Assembly (NCBI RefSeq): GCF_032854445.1
Contig: NC_088299.1
Coordinates: 15,557,608 to 15,621,607 of the forward strand
Reading direction: 5' to 3'
Source: Liolophura sinensis
Lineage: Eukaryota; Mollusca; Polyplacophora; Chitonida; Chitonidae
Length of the DNA stretch: 64,000 nucleotides
Positions 12,347 to 23,936 of the stretch are shown here, in pieces; positions within the stretch are counted from its first letter, which is position 1, and every line of letters begins with the position of its first letter. The translations under genes and the position numbers were made by a program. The notes beneath the pieces were generated by a model. The model made no database searches and was not told where the DNA came from. It saw nothing but the letters and a program-made list of their open reading frames with translations.

Positions 12347-12463
12347 AGTTTCACGAAGCACTCTTAACGTTAGGTTTACTTAACAACCATGCGACCAGTT
12401 CTGTATACATTACGTCGTCATGGTAGTTGCAAGATCGTAACGTTAAGAAAGCTTCATGAAACT
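12347..12463. mobile_element. Foldback (MITE-like) inverted repeat
   Basis: Left arm 12347-12395 and right arm 12414-12463 are reverse complements over about 38 of 50 positions, with an 18-base loop. Both arms carry AGTTTCA.GAAG and a CTTAACGTTA core near the outside. The size and lack of coding capacity fit a MITE or a foldback relic. I recall similar TTTCATGAAGC / CTTAACGTTA palindromes in mollusc genomes but cannot verify this here. Confidence 0.7.
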
Positions 12464-12941
12464 GGGCCCTGCCTTACATCTATACGTGCATGCCATAGTC
12501 ATGTAGACATTAATAACGGTACATTGGACGCCCTCGTAACGCATGGTAATAACCACATATTGGGCTGTGCTTCACCGAGGCAACAAAGTGGCCCGAGGGG
12601 GGTAGTTCATGGCACGACGCACGCAGTATAAAGCAGCGACCCCCGAGAATCTGCCGGCACGGCTGGCTGCTCACGTCATATCTATTGTAAGGTAATTTGT
12701 ACCTGTTGGGAGACCATTGTGTTGTTATTCTACTCGGAAACACGATATGTTGTACCCGAAATTCTCTTCCCTCTTGTGCCTCACAGTGGTAAGCGGCTAT
12801 TATGTGTGTATAATAAACACAGAGCTATATAGCCCCGCTTCGAAGCCATATATGAATCGTTACCGTTCCTGAGTAAGGAGAGGCAGTGAGTGTAGGCTGT
12901 GAGTACTAGCCCCATAGGTTGTTAATTTGTTAATGGTTGTT
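12464..12941. other. Unique sequence
   Basis: Nothing recognised. It includes an 80-codon frame (part of 12389-12631) and its antisense shadow, neither with a recognisable domain. Confidence 0.4.
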
Positions 12942-13068
12942 CTCAAAATGCCGGCCCCGGCACTGTTGGTAGGGCGTCCGCTTCGGGAGAGGTAGATCCA
13001 GGGTCAATTCTGGGTCGAGTCACACCAAAGTACCACGTTAAACACTAAGCACTCACTCACTCAAAATG
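12942..13068 (+). mobile_element. Family B SINE with internal deletion, flanked by 9-bp TSD
   Basis: The element at 12951-13059 has the tRNA-like head (GTTGGTAGGGCGTCCGC, then CCAGGGTCAATTCTGGGTCG, then AGTCACACCAAAG) joined directly to the family's 3' end (GTACCACGTTAAACACTAAG and an ACTC tail). The whole middle of the body is missing. CTCAAAATG is present on both sides (12942-12950 and 13060-13068), a target-site duplication. The duplication implies the short form itself was mobilised, or that the deletion happened after insertion without touching the ends. Confidence 0.8.
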
Positions 13069-16000
13069 AGATTTAAAAATGGTGTTGCTTGTCAATGAAA
13101 GGCAGACAGCGCTGACAAATAGGGCAGTCTTTGTTGTCTTACATGAAGCTCTTGGAAGAAAAGCCGAGTTCAACAACTGAACTGTATATGTGCTGGCATA
13201 TGTATACATGAATCTTTGGGAATGTTGCGATGTGCATCAGATGTTGGAAAGTTTGTCAGTTACTCAAGAAGGTTCACTCAAGCTTCCACGACCCATGTGA
13301 GTGACTTTAATTCTTGAGTACGGCAATAATCAACGCGTTTATAATAATCAACACCATGGGCCTTGGTTTGCGCAAGTGTTAAACCCTCCATGATTCGAAT
13401 GGCGGCTGGTTATGTACCGGATGTCATGTTGGATTACACTATCCCAGTCTCAACCTAACGAACCGCTCTGTTGGTGACGCTCTTAAACAGCCGTGAAGTG
13501 ATTTCCCACGGGCATAGTTACGTCTGTCCTCATAACTACAGAGCATTCCACTAGAGACCTATATTGTTTGATGACTACATCATTGCTAATGATACATAAC
13601 AAATGAAGTATTTTAAAATTTTTAAACGTTCTTATGTGTCACCATTATTATTAAAATACAGAAAGTTGTCTACCAAACCCTAGCATAATGGCATTTACAT
13701 GTATATTTGGATTAGTTATAAATGACAACGACATGTACATCAGTGACATTACACTATGTTATATTACATAGTCATGGATGAACAGTGACATGTTAAGTAA
13801 GTGGTATGCTATAGAGGCCGATACCTGCACGATGTGCTCTTGTACGACCGGTTCACTGAATCCACGATTATCTCAATGGTATATTCTCTATGTCTTGTAC
13901 AATGTAACATGTTCGGCTACATATATCCGTCGATCTTCTCGATGTATTAGTTACGTGAACAGAGCGTGAAGCTTACCAATATATATAAAATTACATCCAA
14001 AAGCGTCAACGTTTAGGAGAAATGACTGATTTTGCATACATATATTTACATGAAACTGAGGTATAATTTGTGGCTAATATGCCATATTTCTGGTATCATG
14101 TGACGATAACGCTATAGAGTTGTACTGTTTGGGCGGTTACCTTGAACAGATTTGAAGCCTTTGGCCCTTTGATTCGTTGTTGACAAATTCATAAAAAAAC
14201 CGCTTATTTAAAGATGGTGTAAAACGGGAAATACAGCGATAATAGAAAAAAAACTAAGATTCCTTTCATTGGATAAGGCGGTTATTGAATCTGATGTATT
14301 TAAATTTGAAAAAATAGAGCATTTGATATAATCGTTTACCAGGTCTCCCTATCTAAGACAATATGTCCCCTGTTAAAGGGCTGTTCTCTCAACTAAGCCT
14401 GCCTATAAGGTCGATCCTATAGGGTAACTAGAAGTTGGGCAGTCAATGTTATTATAACATATGTATCTTAAATTTGCAAGCCAGTGCATACCATCTGTTT
14501 CTGGACAGATTCTGAAAACGAACTGCAAGAGTTGACAGGAAATGGCGTGGAGCTGCTGTTATGTTCCAGTATTATTCCTGTGTGCAAATTTTAGAGCTGT
14601 TTTTCCAACATATTTGGATGTTTGTCTAAACCGATGGCACATTATCATTTCTACAATGGGCCGTATTACAGGTCCCGCCCCACTCGTTAGCAATAACCGG
14701 AAGTGAGAATGTTTGCTGTTCTATCGACCAGTCAGCATCTTGCTTTCTTCGCCTATCAAAATATTAACCGGTCTGCTTTTGCAATGTGAGACACAATCCA
14801 CTGTGACATTTACCATAAATAATATTTGACATAATTACAAAGTGGAAATTAGATGCGGTTTCAAGAAGGGCGTTTCGTCTCAATAAACGCCGTCGAATTC
14901 AAATAATTTCACCCAATTTCCTGTCTGATGGAAACAGAGACAGACAAGAGAGAAACAAAGAACAAAGCTGATGTCGCACATTCTCAGGCTATTTTTCTTA
15001 CTAAATAAGTCAACAAATTGCGAGCTGGTGTTTCGTATCGTGTTCCTTTGTTTGGAGCTACGCATTTTTCGTGTATATATGCATATACGTGTAGTTTATA
15101 TGGCTGGAGCCAAACGTGTACAACGCATGACCTGCATATGCCGCTTAACTGCTTTGTTGAGTTCTTCGAAAGTATGAACCTATACTTAGCCTTCGTTTAA
15201 GACACATTTCTTTCATTGAAACACGGACTTCCAAATAAACCACAGTGATCTCCCCGGCTATTAATTGAGCGGGCACTCAAAGAAAGCCAGCACCGGCCAT
15301 TGTCCTGGATTTGTATATTACCGAAAATCGCCTTGGCTCTGATGCACAGTCACGTGCTGGCTTATGTCCATCACACGTCGATTTCTGAAATATCAAACTG
15401 GAGGGACATCGAATCCGCGCCGCTTCTGAAAAGGTCCCTCGGAAGACATATATTTTCATTTTCCTCCGTCATGTTTTCTGTCCCCAGTGGGACAAAACAT
15501 TGCAAACACACCGAATAAGGAATCAGACATTAAACAAACAAACTGGAAAGTTCTTTTACAATCGCCCGTGCCGGAAACAACTTAAGTCAGCCGATGGCTT
15601 ATGTCTTTGAAACATCTGCCCATTTGTTACGATTCACCTGCTCTGTTACGCAGACAAAGTTCGTCTTTGATGTGCAATGCTAATGCCATTCTCATCTTAT
15701 GTTTAGTGGGTTCGTGAATTTTGATAAAGTGAGGAAACCAAATATTTGACAAATTGTTTAATACAAAAACCAGAGATCATATCCGATAGTTGACCCCTCT
15801 CAGATACACCCCGGATCCCTACAACTATAAATAATAAACTATTACTAAGTATAAATGAATAAGCGTGTCAATATATTCATTGGGATACGATTAATCATAA
15901 TCACAAATCCTTTAATACCACGACATTTCTGTCTGTTCCTGGGATTTACCTGAACACGGAATCTATATCTCTAGAGGGGTAAGTTCTTGTTATAGGCTTT

Positions 16001-18300
16001 ACAAAAGGATTTTCCTTGACGTAAATTGTTTAGTGTACGCGGTATAGATCTACTAGATAAAACGTGTACAGTTGGATTTTAACGGTAGTCTTCAGATTGG
16101 AACTTTAGCAATATACAGTGTCTTTGTGTGGATTGCAAGTTGGCCATTATAGACCGTATTAATAACGTATGTCATCAATGTCGTCAAGCCTTTCTTGTTC
16201 AGGCCTGAGTAAGTTTCTTGTGTAATGAAATCACTTAATTGACAACTTACATTACCAGTATATGCTGCATAAAGCGCCCCTCACAATCCACGTATTTGGC
16301 CGTATTTAATTCAGTGCAAAAATTATCTGAATCTAATATAACTGAAGGATATTTTCAGACGCAGTTCTTAACTGTGTTTCTTCATGCTTACTTTATTTGT
16401 ACTGTTTCTTTACCTTATAACATATAACATATGGTTACGATATTTGCTCTACCTCTATATATGTACGCGTGTTTGTTTAACTTGGAGAGTTGCTGGCTCG
16501 CCTACAGCTGGATTTATTATTAATCACAGCTCTCTGATTACCATTACGCTTTATCAGTTGCGTATACCGAGGTGTACACAATCGGCTACCCTACTTTCCG
16601 CCTCCTATAACATCATAATTTTGTACTACATATTCACCGGCACGAACGCTTTCCTAGTCCGGGACACCGGAAAGGGAAATATTTTACAATCCGCTGATTT
16701 GGTTAAATATTTGTGCCCTTCTAAAAGCTGGTCTTGTCAATCGGTTATGACAATTCATACAATATCAGTGGGAGAAGTAATTTAGGTTCCCGTTATGATT
16801 TGGCCGAGGAGAGTGCTTCTGAAAAGAGAACTGAAAGCTAAAACCTTATTTTCCAGTTCTTTGTACACAGTGGTCATCTTATATTACCGAATCTATATTT
16901 AGCAGGTGGTATAATGGGTGGGCATGTGCACATATTTCTCACACATGGGAATTTTTCATCCATGCTGAATTCGTGAACAGAAACTACCATTTTAAGGGAT
17001 ATAAAAATGTGTATATAAGACATCAAAATCGTCATTTGGCCCTATTTTCTGAAAGGCTATGACATACAGAGTGACATGTTCAACATATATGTATATCCTT
17101 CGAGGAAAGACAAAGTTGCATGGACATTTGACTTCGTCGATTTCATAGCACATTGATAGACATACTGATTCTAAATGCTTATACATGTCAATGCGGTCCA
17201 ATCAGTCTAAAAGATTTTCCGTGTAGTTCTGTCCGGTGAAGCTGAACTCGGGATCTCGCGGGATTACATATGTCCCGTTCTGACACGGCCCACGAGACGT
17301 CGCATGTGCAGAATACGCCATATTGCCTACAGAGCATAACGATCATGATTTTGCTGAAGCAAATGTGATTAGGGGATTACTTCAAACCGCCGGAGGCAAA
17401 TAACGATACATTCATACACAATAAGCATCATGAGGTAAAAAATGCTGCCGAATAGCTATGGTGGATGAAGCCGTGCGTGGTTGAGTGAGATCGTGCATGA
17501 AATGTCACCGGTCGCCGGCTGAGCAAATTGCTGCTATTTTAACGGGAAATTCATAGTTATTCTTTACAGTTAAAGACCTTGTATCATGCGATCGGGATTG
17601 GTCACGTGTAACAACCCTGCGTGGAGTAGATGTGAGTTCAAACCCTGGTTTAGTAGAAAATCCCAGCATGCGCATTTGAGGAGACGATTTAATAAAATGT
17701 CGACAGGTGGATCCAAACATGCATTTATCAGGTGTGAAAGCTTGTTGTTGTGTAATGAATATGAGTTACACAGTTACAACGCAGGTTTTGGCTAGGGCCT
17801 ACCAGGTATGTATAGCGATCCACGAGCCCAGTATACATATAGGCCCACACGCATTTGTCCTATAGCTAGCTCATTTTTATCGGCATGAGATTGAGTTAGT
17901 GACGAATCTGAGCTTGACCAATCACACTTTTTTGTTTCTTTCATGGAGATGGCAGAAATTAGAGACAACCGAAAAAAGCTGACAACAATATACCCAGCTG
18001 TAATAAGAGCCTATGCAACAGACGCGTTAAAGCCAACTAAAAACAGCCTGCAACAAGAACCCGGATGTAATTAGAGCCAACAAAGACATTTACACTACCG
18101 GTACAGCAAGAAACCAACTGCTGAGCCAACATAAAATAATTCACTGAAAAATATTCGCCTCAGCGAAAACTGACTAGAAAAAATTTTAGACAAAAAGTTG
18201 GCGAACATAACGAAAAGATAGTTACCAAAAAACAGCTGACCCTTACTCGACCTGACCAGCTATTTATGTATATAGTTCACTACAAGAAGATAGCCCTAAC
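13069..18300. other. Long unique stretch, no gene recognised
   Basis: About 5.2 kb with no recognised repeat copy and no supportable gene. It holds the longest open frame of the window (16384-16785, plus strand, 133 codons), which is rich in hydrophobic residues and AT-rich codons and has no recognisable domain. A 20-bp palindrome of ACTATGT and its complement lies at 13752-13771. A B-box-like GAGTTCAAACCC near 17634 has no convincing A box, so I do not call a tRNA or SINE there. Confidence 0.55.
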
Positions 18301-18463
18301 TTTACAGAGCCGACCAACCTGCGGATGGTCGTGGATTTCCCCTGGGCTCTCCCCGGTTTCCACCCGCCAAATGCTGACCGCCGTCGTCTAAGTGAGATAT
18401 TCTTGAGTACGGTGTAAAACACCAATCAAACAAACAAACAAACAATTTACAGAGCCGACCAAC
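18301..18463 (+). mobile_element. SINE family A, 5'-truncated, with 18-bp TSD
   Basis: The element at about 18319-18445 starts within the body (CTGCGGATGGTCGTGG) and runs through TTCCCCTGGGCTCTCCCCGG, GACCGCCGTCGTCTAAGTGA and GATATTCTTGAGTACGGTGT to ACACCAATCAAACAAACAAA. A perfect duplication, TTTACAGAGCCGACCAAC, flanks it at 18301-18318 and 18446-18463. The tRNA-like head is absent. The duplication shows that the missing head is a truncation during insertion, not a later deletion. Confidence 0.95.
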
Positions 18464-18686
18464 TATAATTTACACTAATTGGCTGGTTATAAGTTTATTC
18501 ATTCTATCAAATGGTATCCAGGATCAAGGAAGTATATTGCCAAGTGGCAATGTCGCCAATATAATGTTATACATTGTTAATTCTAGTGAAACAGAAATTT
18601 TACACTGCTTTCTATATTGCAGTCACGAATCTAAGTTTTATTTATTGTATATATGTAATATAACTATGTAATATTATAAGTAAATG
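18464..18686. other. Unique spacer between two SINEs
   Basis: AT-rich, nothing recognised. Confidence 0.4.
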
Positions 18687-18966
18687 ATCAAGGAGTTTGA
18701 TTTATTTATTTATTTATTTATTTATCTGATTGGTGTTTTACGCCGTACTCAAGAATATTTCACTTATACGACGGCGGCCAGCATCATGGTGGAAGGAAAC
18801 CGGCAGAGCCCGACGGAATCCCACGACCATCCGCAGGTTGCTGAAAGACCTTCCCACTTGAATGGACGTGAATTCACGGCGACCGCACTGGTGGGAGGCT
18901 TCTGGGTCATTGCGCCGTGATGGCGAGCTCTCCACCCTCGGCCGCGGAGGCCCCATCAATGAGTTT
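18687..18966 (-). mobile_element. SINE family A, near full length, with 12-bp TSD
   Basis: On the minus strand the element runs from the head (GGGGCCTCCGCGGCCGAGGG, plus-strand end about 18954) through the tRNA-like region (CGCAATGACCCAGAAGCC, GCGGTCGCCGTGAATTC), the body (GTCTTTCAGCAACCTGCGGA), the pyrimidine-rich block and ATATTCTTGAGTACGGCGTA to an AAAT tail (plus-strand 18699-18725). Flanks ATCAAGGAGTTT (18687-18698) and ATCAATGAGTTT (18955-18966) match at 11 of 12 bases. The A box is degenerate compared with the copy at 48.3 kb, so this copy is probably transcriptionally dead. Confidence 0.9.
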
Positions 18967-20324
18967 AAAACATATAACAGCATACCGTTAACACAAATGA
19001 CAATCGACATGTTTAGTTACTAAATAATTATATGAGTCGATCGCAATTTTGTCCTAATAGTCGTGTGAACCTGATTTCCGTAGATCTGTGTAAGTATTTT
19101 TACGGTATGGTAAAGCATAAACGGTTTGCCGCCGACAATTTCTTGTAATCAAATAAAAGTTCAAACGTTTCTATAGTTGTAAATGTCTGTTTTGTACTTG
19201 CTTTCACCCAGCAAGTCATTTGATGCCATCTCGGGATACAACACTGCGGAAATGGGTCCTGAAAAACTACATCTACATAAAAGCTACCAGGAAACTTTAA
19301 GACAATTTCTAGAAGATATTTTGGGCAGACGAGAGAAGATTCTTTATTTTCTCACATGTTATTCATCCGGCGCATGGAAATAACTCGCAAATGTCAAGCG
19401 TTTGGCGTAAACGGTGCGAGACAAACTGTATATAGTGACTGTGTACAGATTTTGTTTTTTCTAGCCTGTTGTTTACCCGTTATACTTGAACAGACAGGAA
19501 GCTGGCATTGGTGCACATCTGCTGGCAAGTACCACACTATTTAAATACTATTAGGAATTGTTTACTTTACGTACAAACGCATTTATTCAATTCCAAAATA
19601 TCTATCCCTCCAAATCAAGCAAAGAGAATTTAATGAAAAGCAAATGTGATTTTTGTCAGTTTGTATTTGTATTTTTTTATTATCGTGTACACTAACTTTG
19701 TGTATTTGTGCTGCTATTTTGACTTTTTGTGTAAATATTTTCTAGCATATGACAAATGGAATAACCCTTACCAATATCAAGTATTTGATATACATGTTAA
19801 CCAAGACTCTTAACATAGAAAATGGACAAAAACTGAATTTGTCTATATTATGACACCCGTGTTAAATAACCCTGTTTCATCCCCGTGCATCTCCTTGCAG
19901 ACTGCGTGAGGCAGAATAGTAAAACAACTTTCTGTTGACTCTGGACTAGTCTCTCTAAACCAGGCCGTCAAAACCTACCGGTGAGTAGACTTACGGCTAC
20001 GGTCCTCTGCATAAGGAGAGCAACTCTGGACCTGTGAACATAGATTTTTTAACATGTGCGCGGCTCATACTTATTTGGCTTATACAGCGGTATACCAGAA
20101 TATGCTCAAATCAAATGTAGGCCCCTGGATCGAGAAGTTGTCCTGGACATAAATCAGATTTAGTCTTAACTTCAAAACATGCAGTTTAGTGCGCTAAAAG
20201 AGTGACTTATAATGCAAAGGAGTTTGTGTTCGAATAATAAAAGTTTCATAGACTCTCTTGACAAAATCAAAAATTTAAATCTAAGTAATAATACCAAAAG
20301 CTAAGACTTCCTAGTGATCCTTCT
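18967..20324. other. Unique sequence
   Basis: Nothing recognised. The plus-strand frames at 19183-19383 and 19356-19544 overlap and are short and featureless. Confidence 0.45.
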
Positions 20325-20538
20325 CCCGGAATCACGAATCAATGTTATATTTAAGTCAAAATTTCAAATCACTTTAAAATTGTTATTTTCTTACGTAGCA
20401 AGGGCCAAATATTGCTTGACAGTATAAATTCTGGGCAAGGTATTGTACTATAAATGTCAGCTAAAATAAAATAAAGGAAAATACTAAATTTTATGATTGA
20501 AATTTTGACTTAAGTCGAAGATGGCTTCGTAATCCCGG
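20325..20538. mobile_element. Inverted-repeat element (foldback or MITE-like)
   Basis: The left arm (20325-20371) and right arm (20494-20538) are inverted copies, both running from CCCGG at the outer edge to AATCA or TGATT at the inner edge. A perfect 17-bp core, TTAAGTCAAAATTTCAA, lies at 20351-20367 with its complement at 20497-20513. The spacer is about 120 bp and AT-rich. There is no open frame of note, so any mobilisation would need an enzyme supplied elsewhere. No target-site duplication was resolved. Confidence 0.7.
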
Positions 20539-22990
20539 GGCCTTGGGTACAAACACAAGACAAGCATATTTAACCAATATATCCTAAAAAAACCCAGCAG
20601 AATTTGACACTCAAATGAACAAAACTGGTTCTAAGTTCACATCATTTCTGTTCTTTTTACACTTGAAATATAGGATTTATCAATTCTTTTAAATGTTAAA
20701 ATGGGAACAAACACTTCATTTATAATCTGCCAAAATAAATATTAGCCAATTCCTTCCTCCGGCTGACGATGCCAAAATCCCGCCCAGTTCTAGCTCGTAG
20801 ACTCAAGTGTTAATCTCTCGGAATTTGGCTAATTTCCGGTTAGTGTATTTGTCGGCAGGTATTCCTATTTTACCAATTCGCTCAAGCACTCCCGGGTAAT
20901 ATGTAATAGCCGCGATTATCACATGCTTCCTTCTTTTGTTCACCCCTTCCCTGTTTTTTCGCTGAAGTGTTTTGAAGACTGTGAAACCCACACCAGCGCA
21001 CCTGTCAACGCCCAAGTCTATTCAGTTCAGTTTTGGGAGGAATTGTCCCAAACGAAGCATAGCCGGTTAATTGTGTCTAATCGCACTTAAGCAAACCTTG
21101 ACACATCTCCCACCTGCTGGTCTGCTTCCCTGAGGTGGTCACTCACTGACAGGTATGGATGGTCAACTCTTGACACGCGACAATTGGCGCAATTGGAAAA
21201 ACTTGAGGGTTATCTTCTGCTATTCACTGACACGCTTTGTCCCATTTCTACTCCATTTGCCCGTGCAATGTTTTCTAACAAGACCTATTCATCACACAAA
21301 CAATATGAACTTGGGATTTGGGAGCCAACACCTGTGAACTAATTTGGCGATATTTAGACCCTAACAGCTTAATGAGGGCTAGTTTGAGAGCGTGAAAAAC
21401 ATTGCAAAGGCCAGGAATCAGTTAATCGCTGCTCGCCATAAATCTAAAAACTACTGGTCCACAAATTTCAAGAGGAATTACATATACTAAGGTACTTTTT
21501 CTGTTAATAAAAACATTATTCTAAATACAAAATTAAGATTGTACTTTCTTATTTCTGTTAATTATGAGTAAGCCAACATACAATCTGATTACTTTATTTT
21601 CCTTTTCTTAAATTTGAATTTTGATGTTGAAAAGACCCTGAACATGTTTCGCGAAGTTCAGACCATAAAACACATACAACATTTTTGTCGTCATTTCTGG
21701 GATACGATGTGTTTAGCAAGATCACGTCAATGTGAAATAAATAAATCTAGTCTGATAGAGACACAAATTGACATGTTTAGCTATTTATTTTAGCGAAAAT
21801 ATAAGAAGTTTTATGATTCATTCAGTAATGTCGATTTTCATTTCATTATTTCATTCATTTAGAGACGTGTGTGGTTCCAAAAGGATAACCTTAAATCAAA
21901 TTATAACTTCATTCCTTCATACTGTGTACATGTGGTAACCCGACCCATCAGAACGTGTTTTACTGATGTTCTGTTTTCCATATTACGCCTGACCAGGAGA
22001 TGTTTATGTTGTTTTAATGCAATATTTTCTAATTGTCTCTGGAACTACAGATCAAACATATCTGAGAAACTGCATTGAAAATAACAGGCCCATCTAGAAT
22101 GGAGTGGTCGGTCTATCAAAGGTTTGGAGAGGTGCGAAACCCTGCAAGTTGTCAACCTATAGCCGCTTAATTTTCTTTGCCCTTCTTTTCCGCAGCTATT
22201 ATCAAAGACTAACTAACATGTTACATAAGACAGGTTATATAAAAAAAATCCTTCCAAAGTACATTAAAAAGAATTATCTTTCTTTCAATTCTCTTTTTCT
22301 TTATGTAATGAATTCTGTCAATGTTGTCACGACTACATGGTGATATGTTACTCCACGCAAAATGCACAAAGGTATGCCTGAACACAAAGATACGAAAAAA
22401 AGTTTTCCTTTCAAAAGTTATGTAGAATTGTTAAAGGATCAAACGGAGCAATCTCGTAAATACGATGTGCCCACAGAAAAGATCGGACACCAAGATTCCA
22501 ATCTCGTCCAAGCAAACATTGTGTAGGCTATACGTAAAATATAGTATCTTGTTTTAGTACAGTTTTTTTGTTTCTATGGTTTCTATGACAACGTGGCGTT
22601 ATGATAACATGACCTGTGTAATAGCGAGGCTTTTATGATAACCTGGCGTCCATGGTAGTGAGGAATTCATGTTATTCAGTGTTGTGAGAATGTAGTGTCT
22701 GATAACGTGGTGTCTGCATGCTCGATGCTGAACGCATTATGCGTGAGGCGCTGATCACACTATATGTCAACCATGACAAGCAGTGTAGTGAAAGAAGTTG
22801 AAAGGAGCAAAAATTAAGAAAATTTGTGAGAAAATAAACACGGACAAATAAAGAATAATCAGTTTAAGAAAACGGATATTCACCCATTAATGTATATGTT
22901 TAATAATTTGTTTGGAATTACTCCTGTCCATTTCCACATTGGGGTGGTAAGCAGAACAAAGCGTTTAGAACCTCTGGCGATATCTTAACT
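20539..22990. other. Unique sequence
   Basis: No gene or known repeat family. Weakly similar segments with ATGATAAC.TGGCGT recur at about 22585, 22635 and 22699, too diverged and uneven to call a tandem array. Confidence 0.45.
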
Positions 22991-23090
22991 GCGTAGTTCC
23001 ACTTAATTCAGCTTAGTTCCACTTAATTCTGGCTAGTTCCACTTATTTAAGCGTAGTTCCACCAAATTCTGCGTAATTCCACTTAACCCG
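22991..23090. repeat. 20-bp tandem repeat, five copies
   Basis: Units start at 22991, 23011, 23031, 23051 and 23071, with consensus close to GCGTAGTTCCACTTAATTCT. The copies differ at a few positions, but the spacing is exactly 20 bp throughout. Confidence 0.9.
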
Positions 23091-23162
23091 GGACGAAGGG
23101 CCTGATAAGCATTCATGGTTATTACATTGCCATAATGCTTTTATAAATAGTTGCAATCAAGC

Positions 23163-23214
23163 GCTTGAAATGGAATTCACTGACCACAAGATTTGTGGTC
23201 AGTGGATTTCAAAG
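23163..23214. repeat. Hairpin with perfect 12-bp stem
   Basis: CACTGACCACAA (23178-23189) and its complement (23193-23204) are separated by only GAT. The arms extend imperfectly outward: CTTGAAAT on the left matches ATTTCAAAG on the right, with a short bulge (GGAATT against GG). It is a strong small stem-loop of unknown role. Confidence 0.75.
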
Positions 23215-23936
23215 CATAGAAAATCGACTGTCTTCCCTGCATATTTGAAAATGATGACTGCGACCCTCTTGCATGCTGTCAGCTTTATTTGCTATTTATA
23301 TTTAAATATATACTATTAGTACTCGTTATAAACTGTTGTTAGATATTTTTTTTTGAAAATGAGCCTTGCGATTATCGACTTGTGTGACCACTTGAAAATA
23401 ACCCTTTATGGCATAAGAGTGGTATACTGATGTCAGACTTGATGTCGGCTACGGTTCTATAACAAGGTTGATTGTACTGCATGTGAAAATTGCCCGTTTT
23501 CGTGAACATTGGACTAGAGATGAAACATTCCAGTCGACACGGAAGACCGAAATCATAGCTCCTCTGTCGGAAATTGGTCCCGGACTGTATTAGTTAACAA
23601 GAGACGGCGTGCCGGAGCGCCCCTACTTAGCTAGCATCAGATTCAGGACAAGGTGTACCACTAAGACATCTGTCGGCTTACGCACATGACGTGTGTGAGT
23701 ATCACTCATTGCCTGCCTGTACGATTAATGGTCGCAATCATTGACAACAGTCTGTGCCTAGTCTCTTCATCCAGGCCTGTCGTCTTTAGATTCAGCCCTT
23801 AGAATTACAGTCATGTATATGTATGTACAGCCTATATATTTGAGCCCATGTGTCCAGTTATAAAGCTGCACGGCATGATACCTTTCATTATACCGGAAAA
23901 GGCTGAAACAGGGTATTTAGCTTCTAAATGAATTTG
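23215..23936. other. Unique sequence before the 34-bp array
   Basis: Nothing recognised. Confidence 0.4.

Noticed and set aside
16384-16785. Longest open frame (133 codons, plus strand)
   Set aside because: No recognisable domain, hydrophobic AT-driven composition, and a frame of this length is expected about once by chance in 64 kb of such DNA on two strands.
17560-17660. Possible tRNA or SINE head with GAGTTCAAACCC
   Set aside because: Only the B-box-like part is present; no A box at the right distance and no clover-leaf pairing.
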